64,000 nucleotides of DNA, taken from assembly GCA_963778165.1 (NCBI GenBank), contig CAVZTE010000007.1, positions 310,001 to 374,000 of the forward strand. Reading direction: 5' to 3'. The notes under the pieces were generated by a model. It saw nothing but the letters and a program-made list of their open reading frames with translations. It ran no database searches and was not told where the DNA came from. Shown here piece after piece: positions 44,239 to 54,151 of the stretch (within the stretch, counting starts at the first letter, position 1; each line of letters opens with the position of its first letter). The position numbers and the translations under genes are program-made. This stretch comes from Bog-756 sp963778165. Its GTDB lineage: Bacteria; Actinomycetota; Acidimicrobiia; Acidimicrobiales; RAAP-2.

Positions 44239-45102
44239 TCAGGGAAGGAGGAGGCGGGTCAGGCGACGGGCGGCGATCAGCAGCCCGATGGTGCCCATGG
44301 CGGCCAGATAGAGGGCGTGCCCCAGCAGCGACCACCCGAACAGTCCGAAGTCGAGGCCACGGAGGAGGGCCACCCCCTGGTAGAGGGGCGTGCAGCGGAC
44401 CACCACCTGCAGCCAGCCCGGGTAAACGGTGATGGGGTAGAAGGTGGCGGAGAAGAGGAACATGGGGATGATGGCCAGCGAGACCAGGTCGAAGTCCTGC
44501 CAGCTGCGCATGTAGCTGGTCCCGGCCATTCCCGCCCCGGCGAAGGCGTAGGCGATCAACAGGGCGGCGGGCCAGCACAGGATGGCCCAGGGCGAGTAGG
44601 CGTAGCCCAGCCCGCCCATCACGGCCAGGAACGCCGCCGAGTACAGCCCGGCCCGCATCATCGACCACGACAGCTCGCCCAGTGCCACGTCCCCCACCCC
44701 GAGCGGGGTGGACAGGACGGCGTCGTAGGTCTTGGCGATCTTGAGCTTGAAGAAGATGTTGAAGGTGGTGTCGAGCAGGGCGCCGTTCATGGCCGAGGAG
44801 GCCAGCAGGCCGGGCGCCACGAACACCGTGTACGGCATGACCAGGCCGTCGACGTGGAGCGGGCCGACCAGGGTGGCCAGGCCCACCCCGATGGACAGCA
44901 GGTAGAAGAAGGGCTCGAACAGTCCCGAGACCAGCAGGATCCAGTGGCGCCGGTAGACCATCACGTTGCGCTCGACCAACCGGCCGGCCCGCCGGCCCCC
45001 GATCAGGGCCAGGGGGGTGATGCGGGCCAGGGCGGCCAGCCCGGAGGCGGCGGCCGTGGCCGGTCCGGTTGAGCTCCGGTCCACTTCGGTGGGGCCGCTC
45101 AT
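44239..45102 (-). CDS. ABC-2 type permease (second subunit)
   Basis: 287 residues with six membrane helices and the ABC-2 signature around IIPMFLFSATFYPITVYPGWLQVVVRCTPLYQGVALLRG. The ATG at 45102 (MSGPTEV) overlaps the preceding stop by 4 nt (ATGA). Paired with a paralogous permease; together they would form a heterodimer for drug or lipid export. Confidence 0.93.
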   Translation of the reverse strand: MSGPTEVDRSSTGPATAAASGLAALARITPLALIGGRRAGRLVERNVMVYRRHWILLVSGLFEPFFYLLSIGVGLATLVGPLHVDGLVMPYTVFVAPGLLASSAMNGALLDTTFNIFFKLKIAKTYDAVLSTPLGVGDVALGELSWSMMRAGLYSAAFLAVMGGLGYAYSPWAILCWPAALLIAYAFAGAGMAGTSYMRSWQDFDLVSLAIIPMFLFSATFYPITVYPGWLQVVVRCTPLYQGVALLRGLDFGLFGWSLLGHALYLAAMGTIGLLIAARRLTRLLLP

Positions 45103-45917
45103 ACCACCAGCCTCTTGGCGAAGGTGCGGCGGGCGACCAGGAGCCCGATGGCGCTGAGGCCCACCAGGTAGCCCACATCGCCCAGGGCCGATACCAACGG
45201 CAGGGAGCCCAGGATCAGTCCCCGGCAGAGCTGGACCCCGTGGTAGAGCGGCGTGGCGTAGGCCAGGGGCTGGAGCCAGCCCGGGAGCTGGCTGACCGGG
45301 AAGAAGGTGCCGGAGAAGAGGAACAGCGGGATCAGGGCGAACCGGGAGATGGTGGAGAAGGCGATGTCCCCGTCCTGGGTGGCGGCGAAGGCGGCGATGG
45401 GAGCGGAGAAGGACAGGCCGGTGAGCACGGCGGCGGGCAGGGCCAGGATGGCCAGCGGGGAGGTGACCACCCCGAAGGCGGCGATGACCGCCAGATAGGC
45501 CGCCGACACGATGGCCACCCGGGTGGCGATCCAGCCCAGGTGGCCGACGAGCACGTCGTCGACCCGCAGCGGGGTGGCCAGCATGGCGAAGTAGGTGCGG
45601 ATCCATTTGATGGCCCCCATCACCGGGTACATGGCGTCGGTCGCCCCGATCTGCATGGCGGTGGAGGCCAGGAGGGCCGGGGCGATGAAGTCGAGGTAGC
45701 TCACGCCGCCCACGGCGTGGCTGTGCTTGTCGACCAGTGAGCCCAACCCGAGCCCCATGCCGGCCAGGTACAGGACCGGGAACAAGAAGCTGGTGGTCAC
45801 CGAGCTCCGCCAGGTCTTCTTGTACTGGTAGGCCCAGTAGCAGTAGCCGCGCCACCACAAGGGGGAGGCCCGACGAGCGGCTACCGGCGGCTGGCGGAGA
45901 GTGGGGGTCGTCACCAC
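45099..45917 (-). CDS. ABC-2 type permease (first subunit)
   Basis: 272 residues, paralogous to the next gene: the same LIPLFLFSGTFFPVSQLPGWLQPLAYATPLYHGVQLCRG pattern. Six helices. GTG start at 45917, 10 nt after the ATPase stop. Stop overlaps the next ATG. Confidence 0.93.
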   Translation of the reverse strand: MVTTPTLRQPPVAARRASPLWWRGYCYWAYQYKKTWRSSVTTSFLFPVLYLAGMGLGLGSLVDKHSHAVGGVSYLDFIAPALLASTAMQIGATDAMYPVMGAIKWIRTYFAMLATPLRVDDVLVGHLGWIATRVAIVSAAYLAVIAAFGVVTSPLAILALPAAVLTGLSFSAPIAAFAATQDGDIAFSTISRFALIPLFLFSGTFFPVSQLPGWLQPLAYATPLYHGVQLCRGLILGSLPLVSALGDVGYLVGLSAIGLLVARRTFAKRLVV

Positions 45918-45927
45918 GGAGTCGGGA

Positions 45928-46902
<975 letters not shown>

Positions 46903-46910
46903 GGCGATCC

Positions 46911-46916
46911 ACGCTA
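46911..46916 (-). promoter_or_regulatory. -10 element TAGCGT, drug-exporter ATPase
   Basis: Minus-strand TAGCGT, 8 nt before TTG 46902. Confidence 0.4.
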
Positions 46917-47001
46917 CCGCCCGGGGGATGGCGGCCGGAGAGCTCCGAGGCCTGCCGTGGCCGGCGCCCACCACCCGGGTGGCGAGGTCAGGGATTCGGC
47001 G

Positions 47002-47946
47002 TCAGGGCCCGGCCAGCGCATGGAAGGCCACGGCCGCCGCGGTGGCCACATTGATCGAGTCCACCCCGTCGGCCATGGGGATGGTGACCACCACGTCGGA
47101 CAGGGCCAGCGCCCCGTCGGACAGGCCCGGCCCCTCGGCCCCCAGAAGCAGGGCCACGCCGCGGGGGCCATCCTGACCCGAGACCCGGCGCCGCAATTGG
47201 TCGAGACCGATGAGTGGAATCCCACCGGCCACGGCCGGGCGCGGGGCCAGAGCGGCCAGGAGAAAGCCGGCCGCCTTGACCTGTTCCAGTCCGGCCGGCC
47301 ACGGGGCCAGCCGGGCGAAGGGCAGATGGAGGACGTGGCCCACCGAGACCCGGACCGACCGGCGGTAGAGGGGGTCGGCACAGGTGGGGTCGAGCAGGAG
47401 GCCGGCGACGCCGAAGGCCGCGGCGTTGCGGAACAGGGACCCGATGTTCTCGTGGTCGTTGAGGCCCTCGAGGACCGCCACCCGGGGCGGCGCTCCCTCC
47501 TGATCCGGCGGACCGGCGACGTCAGCCAGCAGATGAGCGGCGTCGCTCGGGGGCGGACGCTGCGCCACCGCCACCACGCCCCGGTGGAGGTCGAAGCCGA
47601 CCGTGTCGGCCACCACCGCACGGGAGCCCACGAACACCGGCGCTCCCCGCGACCGGGTGGCTTCCACCAGGTCTCCGGCCGCGGTGACCCGGCGATCATC
47701 GACCAGCAGGGACCCGATCCGGTAGCCCGAGGCCAGGAGCTGTTCGACGGCCAGCCGGCCCTCGACCACGAAGATCGATGCCCCGGCGTCCAGCCGGCTC
47801 CGGGCGGCCGGGTCCTTGAGGTGGCGGTAGAGGTCGAGCCTGGGGTCGGCCGGGTCATCGACGGGAACCAGAGGCCCCGTGGTGACGTCGGGAGCGTCAC
47901 TGGGCAGGTCCGGCACCCCGCCAGCCTCGCGTACCGCGCTCCTCAC
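47002..47946 (-). CDS. SpoU/TrmH-family RNA 2'-O-methyltransferase
   Basis: 314 residues. Substrate-binding L30e-like N-domain (EGRLAVEQLLASGYRIGSLLV, about 62-82) then the SPOUT knot: NDHENIGSLFRNAAAFGV (motif 1, about 163-180), LLLGAEGPGLSD (motif 2) and VTIPMADGVDSINVATAAAV (motif 3). Methylates ribose in rRNA or tRNA; the target is unknown. GTG start at 47946; no clear upstream box. Confidence 0.93.
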   Translation of the reverse strand: MRSAVREAGGVPDLPSDAPDVTTGPLVPVDDPADPRLDLYRHLKDPAARSRLDAGASIFVVEGRLAVEQLLASGYRIGSLLVDDRRVTAAGDLVEATRSRGAPVFVGSRAVVADTVGFDLHRGVVAVAQRPPPSDAAHLLADVAGPPDQEGAPPRVAVLEGLNDHENIGSLFRNAAAFGVAGLLLDPTCADPLYRRSVRVSVGHVLHLPFARLAPWPAGLEQVKAAGFLLAALAPRPAVAGGIPLIGLDQLRRRVSGQDGPRGVALLLGAEGPGLSDGALALSDVVVTIPMADGVDSINVATAAAVAFHALAGP

Positions 47947-47986
47947 CGGCCCGGTCCTCGGCCAGCCCGAGGGTGGAGCACCGGTG

Positions 47987-48877
47987 CTACCGGTCGTCCC
48001 AGGTCCGGGCGGTGTACTGCTCCATGTCCCGGGCCAGTTGGGCCAGCTGCCGGTTCATCTCGGCGGGGTCGGCACAGCCCCACTTGCCGTGGCCGGGGAG
48101 CACCCAGGAGAAGTGGGCCAAGGTGGCCAGCCGGGCCATGGAGTCGGTGAGGGCCGTCCAGGAGTACCAGGTGGCCGAGCCGAACACGTCGAGGCCGTCC
48201 CGCGCTTCGTTCCACGCCAGTGAGTCGCCGGTGAACAGGTGGCCCCGGTCGTCTTCGAAGACCACGCTCCCCCGGGTGTGCCCGGCCACCGGTATGGCCC
48301 GCACGCCCGGAGCCACCATCGTGATGTCGTCGCCCCGCACGATGTCGGTGGCGTAGGGGGCGGCGTCGGCGTCCGCTTCGTGGATCCACACCCGGGCGGC
48401 GAACCGTTCGGCGTATCGGTGGGCGTCGGCCACGTCGTCGCGGTGGCTGAGCAACACGTGGGAGAGGCCGCCCAGTTCGGCGAAGCGGTCGACCAGCCTC
48501 TGGGTGTACCGGGGCGAATCGACCAACAGATTCCCTCCGGGGCGGGTCACGAAGTAGCTGTGGGCACCGAAGGAGGACTGGTCGTTGTGACCGCACAGAT
48601 ACACCCCGTCGGTGAGGGACCAGGGGAACACCCCCGGCGGTGGTCGCCGTCGGCTGGTGGTGCCGATCGACCGGGTCGGGCAGGCCAGGGCGGCCCGCCA
48701 CAGGGCGGCTTCGTCCTCGGCCCCGGAGGGCTGGCGCACCACCACCGACAGCCCCTGTCGGTCGGCCCCGATCAGTCCGGGGGCGTAGTGGCGCGCCACG
48801 TCGCAGGCGATACAACGGGTGTCGGCGAACCAGTCGCCGGCCACACCGTCAGGGTGCCGCTGGTCCGGGCGGGCCAC
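47987..48877 (-). CDS. MBL-fold hydrolase with degenerate ferredoxin-like N-terminus
   Basis: 296 residues. N-terminal part has CIACDVARHYAPGL and ALACPTRSI, a ferredoxin-like single-cluster pattern with the third Cys of the usual C-x2-C-x2-C replaced by Ala. Metallo-beta-lactamase fold follows with LSHRDDVADAHRYAE (metal site), PVAGHTRGSVVF, LFTGDSLAW and VLPGHGKW. Likely a hydrolase or oxidoreductase of the related cyanobacterial/plant family. GTG start 48877 with TACAGT at the leaderless distance. Confidence 0.85.
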   Translation of the reverse strand: MARPDQRHPDGVAGDWFADTRCIACDVARHYAPGLIGADRQGLSVVVRQPSGAEDEAALWRAALACPTRSIGTTSRRRPPPGVFPWSLTDGVYLCGHNDQSSFGAHSYFVTRPGGNLLVDSPRYTQRLVDRFAELGGLSHVLLSHRDDVADAHRYAERFAARVWIHEADADAAPYATDIVRGDDITMVAPGVRAIPVAGHTRGSVVFEDDRGHLFTGDSLAWNEARDGLDVFGSATWYSWTALTDSMARLATLAHFSWVLPGHGKWGCADPAEMNRQLAQLARDMEQYTARTWDDR

Positions 48878-48884
48878 CCCGACG

Positions 48885-48890
48885 ACTGTA
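48885..48890 (-). promoter_or_regulatory. -10 element TACAGT, MBL gene
   Basis: Minus-strand TACAGT, 7 nt before the GTG at 48877. Confidence 0.5.
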
Positions 48891-48892
48891 CC

Positions 48893-48914
48893 GGGGTGGT
48901 GTCGGGGTGGTGTC
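48893..48914. repeat. Two tandem 11-bp copies GGGGTGGTGTC
   Basis: Exact direct repeats (48893-48903, 48904-48914) followed by GGGGCG. They lie over the -35 position of the MBL promoter, so could be a regulator site or a simple repeat. The rest of the gap to about 49158 shows no gene. Confidence 0.5.
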
Positions 48915-49158
48915 GGGGCGACGCGGGCTGCATCGGGCTGACGGTGCCTGCCGGCCGGCCCAAGGGGGTGCTAGCACCAGTAGTGGACGCCCGGTAGCGG
49001 CATTCCCTTTCTCGCCGCCCGGCCTCATGCTGGGACCATGAGCATCACCCCTCCACGTACCGACACAGCACGGCAGGAACCCGGGCCGGGGGTTGGCACC
49101 GGGCTGGCCCGGCCCTCCTCACCTGGCCGGGGCTCGGAATCGGGGCCATCATCCGCCG

Positions 49159-49164
49159 TAGTGT
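49159..49164 (+). promoter_or_regulatory. -10 element TAGTGT, leader ORF and sensor kinase
   Basis: Plus-strand TAGTGT, 7 nt before the ATG of the 12-codon ORF at 49172 and 42 nt before the kinase ATG. Confidence 0.4.
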
Positions 49165-49171
49165 CGGTGTG

Positions 49172-49210
49172 ATGCCGTCGCTTGTGGATTTGGCCGGGCG
49201 GGTCGCATGA
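49172..49210 (+). CDS. Possible leaderless 12-codon leader ORF
   Basis: ATG CCG ... GCA TGA encodes MPSLVDLAGRVA. It begins at the leaderless distance from TAGTGT and its TGA overlaps the kinase ATG (ATGATGG). It would couple kinase translation to leaderless initiation, since the kinase has only a weak GGGCGGG before its start. Inference only. Confidence 0.35.
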   Translation: MPSLVDLAGRVA

Positions 49211-50604
49211 TGGGGGAAGAGGCCGACGATGGCGAGGTGCGCATGCGCCTGGGAGGCCGGGACGTGGCCTTGACCGTGACCCATGAGCAGGTGGCCATGG
49301 CCAAGGAGATCGTCCGGCGCATCCTGGTCGAGCCCTTCACCAAGCGTCCCTGGACCGAGTTGGCCTTCTACCTGGTGTCGGGAGGGCTGGCCGGGCTGGG
49401 TCTGATGTTCGTCGGCCTGACCATGGTGGCCGGTGTGGCCCTGGCCATCACCTTCTTCGGTGTGGCGGTGCTGGCGCTCTCCGTCCGCAGCGCCCGCGGG
49501 CTGGGCGGCTGGACCCGGCACTTGGCCGAGACCATGCTCGGCGAGCACATCGACGATCCCGAACCGTTTGTGGGCAAGTCGGGATTTCTGGGCTGGCTGC
49601 AGTCGGCCCTGCGGGACCGGGTCGGGTGGCGCGCCGTGGGGTACCTGGCTGTCAAGGTGCCCTGGACCATCCTGGGGTTCTACGTGGCCTTCAGCCTGTG
49701 GTGGGATGCCTTCGTCTGCATGATCTTCCCCGTTTTCGGCCCCGGGGCCTCCCATCCCCCGGTCTTCGGGATCGAACGCGACCTCTTCTTCCAGCCCGGG
49801 AACAACGACGGCCCGGCGGGCTTCTTCCACCGCATCGCCGTCCTGGTGTGCGGGCTGGTCTTCCTGCTGGCGGCACCGTGGGTGATGCGGGGCTTCGTCA
49901 ACGTCGACCGGATGCTCATGCGGGCCCTCCTCGGTCCGGACCCCATGGCCGCCCGGGTGCGCACCCTCGAGCAGGCCCGGTCCCAGACCGTCGACGCCTC
50001 GGCTGCCACCCTGCGGCGCATCGAACGCGACCTGCACGACGGGACCCAGGCGCAGCTGGTGGCGCTGGCCATGCGGTTGGGGATGGCCAAGGAGAAGCTC
50101 GGGCAACCCGACGAGGTGGACCTGGTCCAGGTACGTGAGCTGATCGACGAGGCGCACCGTGGGGCCAAGGAGGCCATTGCCGAGTTGCGCGACATCGCCC
50201 GGGGGATCCACCCACCGGCCCTCGACATCGGACTGGAGGGGGCCCTGGCCACGCTGGCCGCCCGGAGTGCGGTGCCCACCGGTGTGTCGGTCGATCTGCA
50301 GGCGCGCCCCACCCCGGCCATCGAGGCCATCACCTACTTCTGCAGCGCCGAGCTGCTGGCCAACGTGGCCCAGCACGCCCAGGCCTCCCGGGCCTTCATC
50401 TCCTGCGCTCAGCAGGGGACCTGGCTGCGGCTGGTCGTCCGCGACGACGGATGCGGTGGAGCCCAGCTGTCCACGGTGGGCTCGTCGTCCAGTGGCCTGG
50501 CCGGCCTCACCGACCGGGTGCACGCCGTGGACGGGCGGTTGAACCTGATCAGCCCGCCCGGGGGGCCCACCGTGGTCACCGTCGACCTCCCGCTGTCGGC
50601 CTGA
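49207..50604 (+). CDS. Sensor histidine kinase, DesK/NarX-like
   Basis: 465 residues. Membrane helices near 55-92, 150-172 and 208-226 (sensor domain), then HisKA_3 helix with His277 in RDLHDGTQAQLVALAMRL and a HATPase (VRDDGCGGAQL, SSGLAGLTDRV). Membrane-bound kinase for the response regulator that follows (1-nt overlap). Signal unknown. ATG 49207 overlaps the stop of the possible leader ORF. Confidence 0.93.
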   Translation: MMGEEADDGEVRMRLGGRDVALTVTHEQVAMAKEIVRRILVEPFTKRPWTELAFYLVSGGLAGLGLMFVGLTMVAGVALAITFFGVAVLALSVRSARGLGGWTRHLAETMLGEHIDDPEPFVGKSGFLGWLQSALRDRVGWRAVGYLAVKVPWTILGFYVAFSLWWDAFVCMIFPVFGPGASHPPVFGIERDLFFQPGNNDGPAGFFHRIAVLVCGLVFLLAAPWVMRGFVNVDRMLMRALLGPDPMAARVRTLEQARSQTVDASAATLRRIERDLHDGTQAQLVALAMRLGMAKEKLGQPDEVDLVQVRELIDEAHRGAKEAIAELRDIARGIHPPALDIGLEGALATLAARSAVPTGVSVDLQARPTPAIEAITYFCSAELLANVAQHAQASRAFISCAQQGTWLRLVVRDDGCGGAQLSTVGSSSSGLAGLTDRVHAVDGRLNLISPPGGPTVVTVDLPLSA

Positions 50605-51260
50605 TGGTCGAGGCCCTCCGCGTGGCCATCGCCGAGGACTCGGCCATCCTCCGGGACGGCCTGGTCCAACTCCTGGTGGATCGGGGCTTCGTGATCACCG
50701 GGGCCGTCGGCGACCCGTCGGCTCTGCGCAGCTCCATCGCCCAGTTCCAACCCGACGTGGCCGTCATCGACATCCGGATGCCACCCACCTTCACCGACGA
50801 AGGCCTCCGGCTGGCCCTGGAGTTGAGGGATCGGTACGAGGGTTTGGGGATCCTGCTCTTCTCGCAGTACATCGAGACCCGCTACGCCGCCGATCTGCTC
50901 TCGGACAACGCCGCAGGGATCGGGTACCTGCTCAAGGACCGGGTGGCGGATGTCAGCGATTTCGTCGAGGCCCTGGAGCGGGTGGCGATAGGAGGGACGG
51001 CATTGGACCCCGAAGTGGTGACGCAACTGATGGGAGCGACCCGGCAGACCGATTCGCTCTCCGTGCTCACGACCCGTGAGCGTGAGGTCCTCGGCCTCAT
51101 GGCGGAAGGTCGATCCAACGCCGCCATCGCCAACGCCCTCATCGTCAGCGAGGGGGCGGTGGAGAAGCACGTGGCCAACATCTTCGCCAAGCTCGACCTC
51201 CCGGTGTCGGAGAAGGACCACCGGCGGGTGCTGGCGGTGCTGCGCTTCTTGGAGTCGTGA
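50604..51260 (+). CDS. NarL/LuxR-family response regulator
   Basis: 218 residues. Receiver with AEDSAI, phospho-acceptor Asp56 (VAVIDIRMP) and Lys in YLLKDR; LuxR helix-turn-helix LTTREREVLGLMAEGRSNAAIANALIVSEGAVEKHV. Overlaps the kinase stop by 1 nt (TGATG). Convergent with the P450 gene. Confidence 0.95.
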   Translation: MVEALRVAIAEDSAILRDGLVQLLVDRGFVITGAVGDPSALRSSIAQFQPDVAVIDIRMPPTFTDEGLRLALELRDRYEGLGILLFSQYIETRYAADLLSDNAAGIGYLLKDRVADVSDFVEALERVAIGGTALDPEVVTQLMGATRQTDSLSVLTTREREVLGLMAEGRSNAAIANALIVSEGAVEKHVANIFAKLDLPVSEKDHRRVLAVLRFLES

Positions 51261-51271
51261 CCGGTGCCGGT

Positions 51272-52576
51272 CTACTCCGCGGCCCCGGGTAGCCGGCGGT
51301 AACGGAGGGGGCACGGATCGGCAGCACGGGCCACCCCTCCGATCTGGGCCGGCACCGGCCGGGCCCGACCGGACCAGGCCGGGGTCATCTCGAACTCGGC
51401 CAGCAGGACCGAGACCGCCGAGCTCATGGCGGACAGCGAGAAGGGCTGGGCCGGACAGGTGTGACGACCGTGGCCGAAGGCCGTGACCAACTCCACCGCC
51501 TCTAGTTGCGAGCTGTCAGACAGGCGACGCCCACTCCAGTGGTCCGGGTCCCACCGGTCCAGCCCCGGGGCCGCCGTGGTGTTGGTCAGCGGCAGCAGGG
51601 TGGCGATGGTCACCCCCGGCGAGATTGCCAGCCTGGTGGGGCCGATCTCCATCGAAACCGGCTTCAGCACGTAGCGGGCCATGATCGAGCGCTGAGCCAG
51701 GCGGGTGGATTCGAGGGCACAGGCCTCGGCCAGCTTCCGGTCCCCGGCCGCCACCCGCCCGGCCTCGGCCGGATGGGCCAGGAGGTCGATGAGGGTCCAG
51801 CCGAGGGCGGCGAAGAGGTTGGACATGGAGGCGATGTGGATCAGAGCCAGATCGAGGGCGAAACCGGTCCGGGCCTCGTCGGCGGACTCACCGCTCCACC
51901 GGGCCGCCACCCGGGTGAAGAGCGGGTGCTCGGGTTGGTGGCCGGGGAGTTGGTCCAACGCCGTGCCGAAGGCCTCGGTGATGTCCTCGAGGGCCCGGTA
52001 CTCGGCTTGCTTCCCTGACTCCGCCACCGCGGCCATGGCGTCGGGGTGGACGAAGGAGTCGGCCCCGTCCAGGGTGTCGAACGCCGCCACCAGCCGCTCG
52101 AACCGCTGGCCGTCTGCCGAGCCCGGACCTCCCCACGACGCCAATCCCATGCGGTGCCCCAGCCGGCGCGAGAGGGCAAAGGCATCCACCTGGCCCTCGG
52201 CGCCGAGTTCGTCCACCGTGACCTGGAGCGCCCGCGAGACGTTCCGGATGTACCCGGCCACATCATCCCGGCCGAAGAGCTGGTTGGGAAGGGTGCGACG
52301 GCCCACGAACATCTCGTCGGGGAGCTTGCGCTTCAGCATCCGCCAGTCGGCGACGCCTTTGCTGGCCGTGGCCTCGGGCAAGTCATAGAAGGCCGCCACC
52401 CCGGCCGGCGAGAAGAGGAACAGATACCGGTCCTCACCGCTGTCGACCACCATGGTGTCGCCCAGTGATGCCCGGGCTGCAGCCAGAGCGGCGACGGGAT
52501 CGTCCACCGGAGCGTCCCAGGGCAGCCGCACGGCGGAGGCCAGGGGCGGCATGGGGGAGATGTCGGGTTGATCCAT
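51272..52576 (-). CDS. Cytochrome P450, unusual I-helix
   Basis: 434 residues. Heme-thiolate motif FGHGRHTCPAQPFS (Cys near residue 375) and ExxR as ALESTRLAQR are present, but the I-helix reads IHIASMSNLFAALGW, without the Asp/Glu-Thr pair that delivers protons for O2 activation. Similar losses occur in peroxygenase or isomerase P450s. Redox partner genes are not adjacent. ATG at 52576 without a clear box. Divergent from proS. Confidence 0.9.
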   Translation of the reverse strand: MDQPDISPMPPLASAVRLPWDAPVDDPVAALAAARASLGDTMVVDSGEDRYLFLFSPAGVAAFYDLPEATASKGVADWRMLKRKLPDEMFVGRRTLPNQLFGRDDVAGYIRNVSRALQVTVDELGAEGQVDAFALSRRLGHRMGLASWGGPGSADGQRFERLVAAFDTLDGADSFVHPDAMAAVAESGKQAEYRALEDITEAFGTALDQLPGHQPEHPLFTRVAARWSGESADEARTGFALDLALIHIASMSNLFAALGWTLIDLLAHPAEAGRVAAGDRKLAEACALESTRLAQRSIMARYVLKPVSMEIGPTRLAISPGVTIATLLPLTNTTAAPGLDRWDPDHWSGRRLSDSSQLEAVELVTAFGHGRHTCPAQPFSLSAMSSAVSVLLAEFEMTPAWSGRARPVPAQIGGVARAADPCPLRYRRLPGAAE

Positions 52577-52698
52577 CTAGGGCCCGGTGGTCCCGTGGCG
52601 CCGCCGGACGAGATGGTGGGAAGCGCTCACCCGGCTCAGGGTAACCCTGTGGCCAGGGTTCGGGTCCCGGCCCTCACGGTGGGGGGTCGGTTTGCCGG

Positions 52699-52704
52699 TA
52701 CCGT
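52699..52704 (+). promoter_or_regulatory. -10 element TACCGT, proS
   Basis: Plus-strand TACCGT, 8 nt before the ATG at 52713. Confidence 0.45.
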
Positions 52705-52712
52705 CTGTGGCC

Positions 52713-54119
52713 ATGGCTCCCAACATCACCCCCCGTGCCCAGGACTTTCCGCGCTGGTACCAGGACGTCGTCAGCCGGGCCGAGTTGGCGGAGAACGGTC
52801 CGGTGCGGGGGACCATGGTCATCCGGCCGTGGGGCTACGCCATCTGGGAGTTGCTCCAGGCCGCCCTGGACGCTCGGATCAAGGCCGCCGGTGCGGAGAA
52901 TGCCTACTTCCCCCTGCTCATCCCGGAGTCCTACCTCCAGCGGGAGGCCGAGCACGTCGAAGGGTTCAGCCCCGAACTGGCCGTGGTGACCCACGCCGGG
53001 GGCAAGGAGCTGGAGGAGCCTGTTGTGGTGCGGCCCACCAGCGAGACCATCATCAACAGCTACTTCGCCAAGTGGGTGCAGAGCTACCGCGACCTGCCCC
53101 TGTTGGTCAACCAATGGGCCAACGTGGTGCGCTGGGAGTTGCGGCCCCGGCTGTTCCTACGGACCACCGAGTTCCTGTGGCAGGAGGGGCACACGGCTCA
53201 CACTGACGAGGCCGATGCCCGGCGCTACGCCCTGAAGATCCTGACCGATGTGTATCGATCGACCATGGTCGAGGTCATGTCCATTCCGGTGCTGATCGGT
53301 CACAAGACGGCGCAGGAACGCTTCGCCGGCGCCATCAGGTCGTGGGCTTGTGAGGCCATGATGGGTGACGGGAAGGCCTTGCAGATGGGGACCAGCCATG
53401 AGCTGGGTCAGAACTTCGCCAAGGCCTTCGGGATCCAGTTCGCCAGTGAGGGAGGGACCGAGGAGTACGCCTGGCAGACCTCGTGGGGCGTCTCCACCCG
53501 GCTCATCGGGGCGCTGATCATGACCCACGGTGACGATGCCGGGCTGCGCCTGCCGCCATCGCTGGCCCCCATCGAGGTGGTGGTGCTGGTGGTCCGGGAC
53601 AGCGAGGAGGTCCGGTCGGCGGCGGCTGCCGTGGTGGCCGAGTTGGCGGCGGCGGGACGTCGGGTTCGTCTCGACGACCGGGTGGACACCTCCTTTGGCC
53701 GCCGGGCGGTGGGCTGGGAGATCAAGGGGGTGCCGGTCCGCATCGAGGTCGGTCCGCGGGAGCTGGCCGAGGGTCAGGTGACCGTGGTCCGCCGGGATGT
53801 GGGGACCAAGCGACCGGTGCCCCTGGCCGGAGCGGCCGCCGCCGCGCTGGCCGATCTCGATGCCACCCAGACCAATCTGCGGGACTCGGCTGAGGCGGCG
53901 GCCCGAGCCCGGACCGTTTCTGTGGACACGCTGGAAGACGCCGCCGAGGCCGCCGCCGACGGGTTCGCCCTGGTGCCCTGGGCCCGTCTGGGACCGGCCG
54001 GTGAGCAGCGTCTGGCCGGTGGCGGCGTGACGGTGCGCTGCCTGCAACGGCCCGACGGGACGTTGGCCGAGAGCGACGACGAGGCCGACCTGGTGGCGGT
54101 GGTGGCCAAGGCGTACTGA
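52713..54119 (+). CDS. proS: Prolyl-tRNA synthetase, short archaeal/eukaryote-like type
   Basis: 468 residues. Class II synthetase: motif 2 ELRPRLFLRTTEFLWQEGHTAH (about 145-166) and motif 3 region with GGTEEYAWQTSWGVSTRLIGALIMTHGDDAGL. No INS editing domain, consistent with the ProS type 3 form. C-terminal anticodon-binding region (PIEVVVLVVRD) follows. ATG 52713 is set by the leaderless box; the frame is open upstream. Charges tRNA-Pro in the cytoplasm. Confidence 0.95.
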   Translation: MAPNITPRAQDFPRWYQDVVSRAELAENGPVRGTMVIRPWGYAIWELLQAALDARIKAAGAENAYFPLLIPESYLQREAEHVEGFSPELAVVTHAGGKELEEPVVVRPTSETIINSYFAKWVQSYRDLPLLVNQWANVVRWELRPRLFLRTTEFLWQEGHTAHTDEADARRYALKILTDVYRSTMVEVMSIPVLIGHKTAQERFAGAIRSWACEAMMGDGKALQMGTSHELGQNFAKAFGIQFASEGGTEEYAWQTSWGVSTRLIGALIMTHGDDAGLRLPPSLAPIEVVVLVVRDSEEVRSAAAAVVAELAAAGRRVRLDDRVDTSFGRRAVGWEIKGVPVRIEVGPRELAEGQVTVVRRDVGTKRPVPLAGAAAAALADLDATQTNLRDSAEAAARARTVSVDTLEDAAEAAADGFALVPWARLGPAGEQRLAGGGVTVRCLQRPDGTLAESDDEADLVAVVAKAY

Positions 54120-54120
54120 C

Positions 54121-54151
54121 CCGGCCTGGCCCGGCGCTCGGGATCGGCCGG
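54121..54151 (+). terminator. Composite hairpin after proS
   Basis: Outer CCGGCC/GGCCGG and inner CCCG/CGGG stems just downstream of the proS stop; no T-run. Confidence 0.4.

Noticed and set aside
42024..44432. 802-codon plus-strand open frame
   Set aside because: Antisense to the ABC-F gene, whose motifs are all intact.
49045..50523. 492-codon minus open frame
   Set aside because: Antisense to the sensor kinase; low-complexity product without homology.
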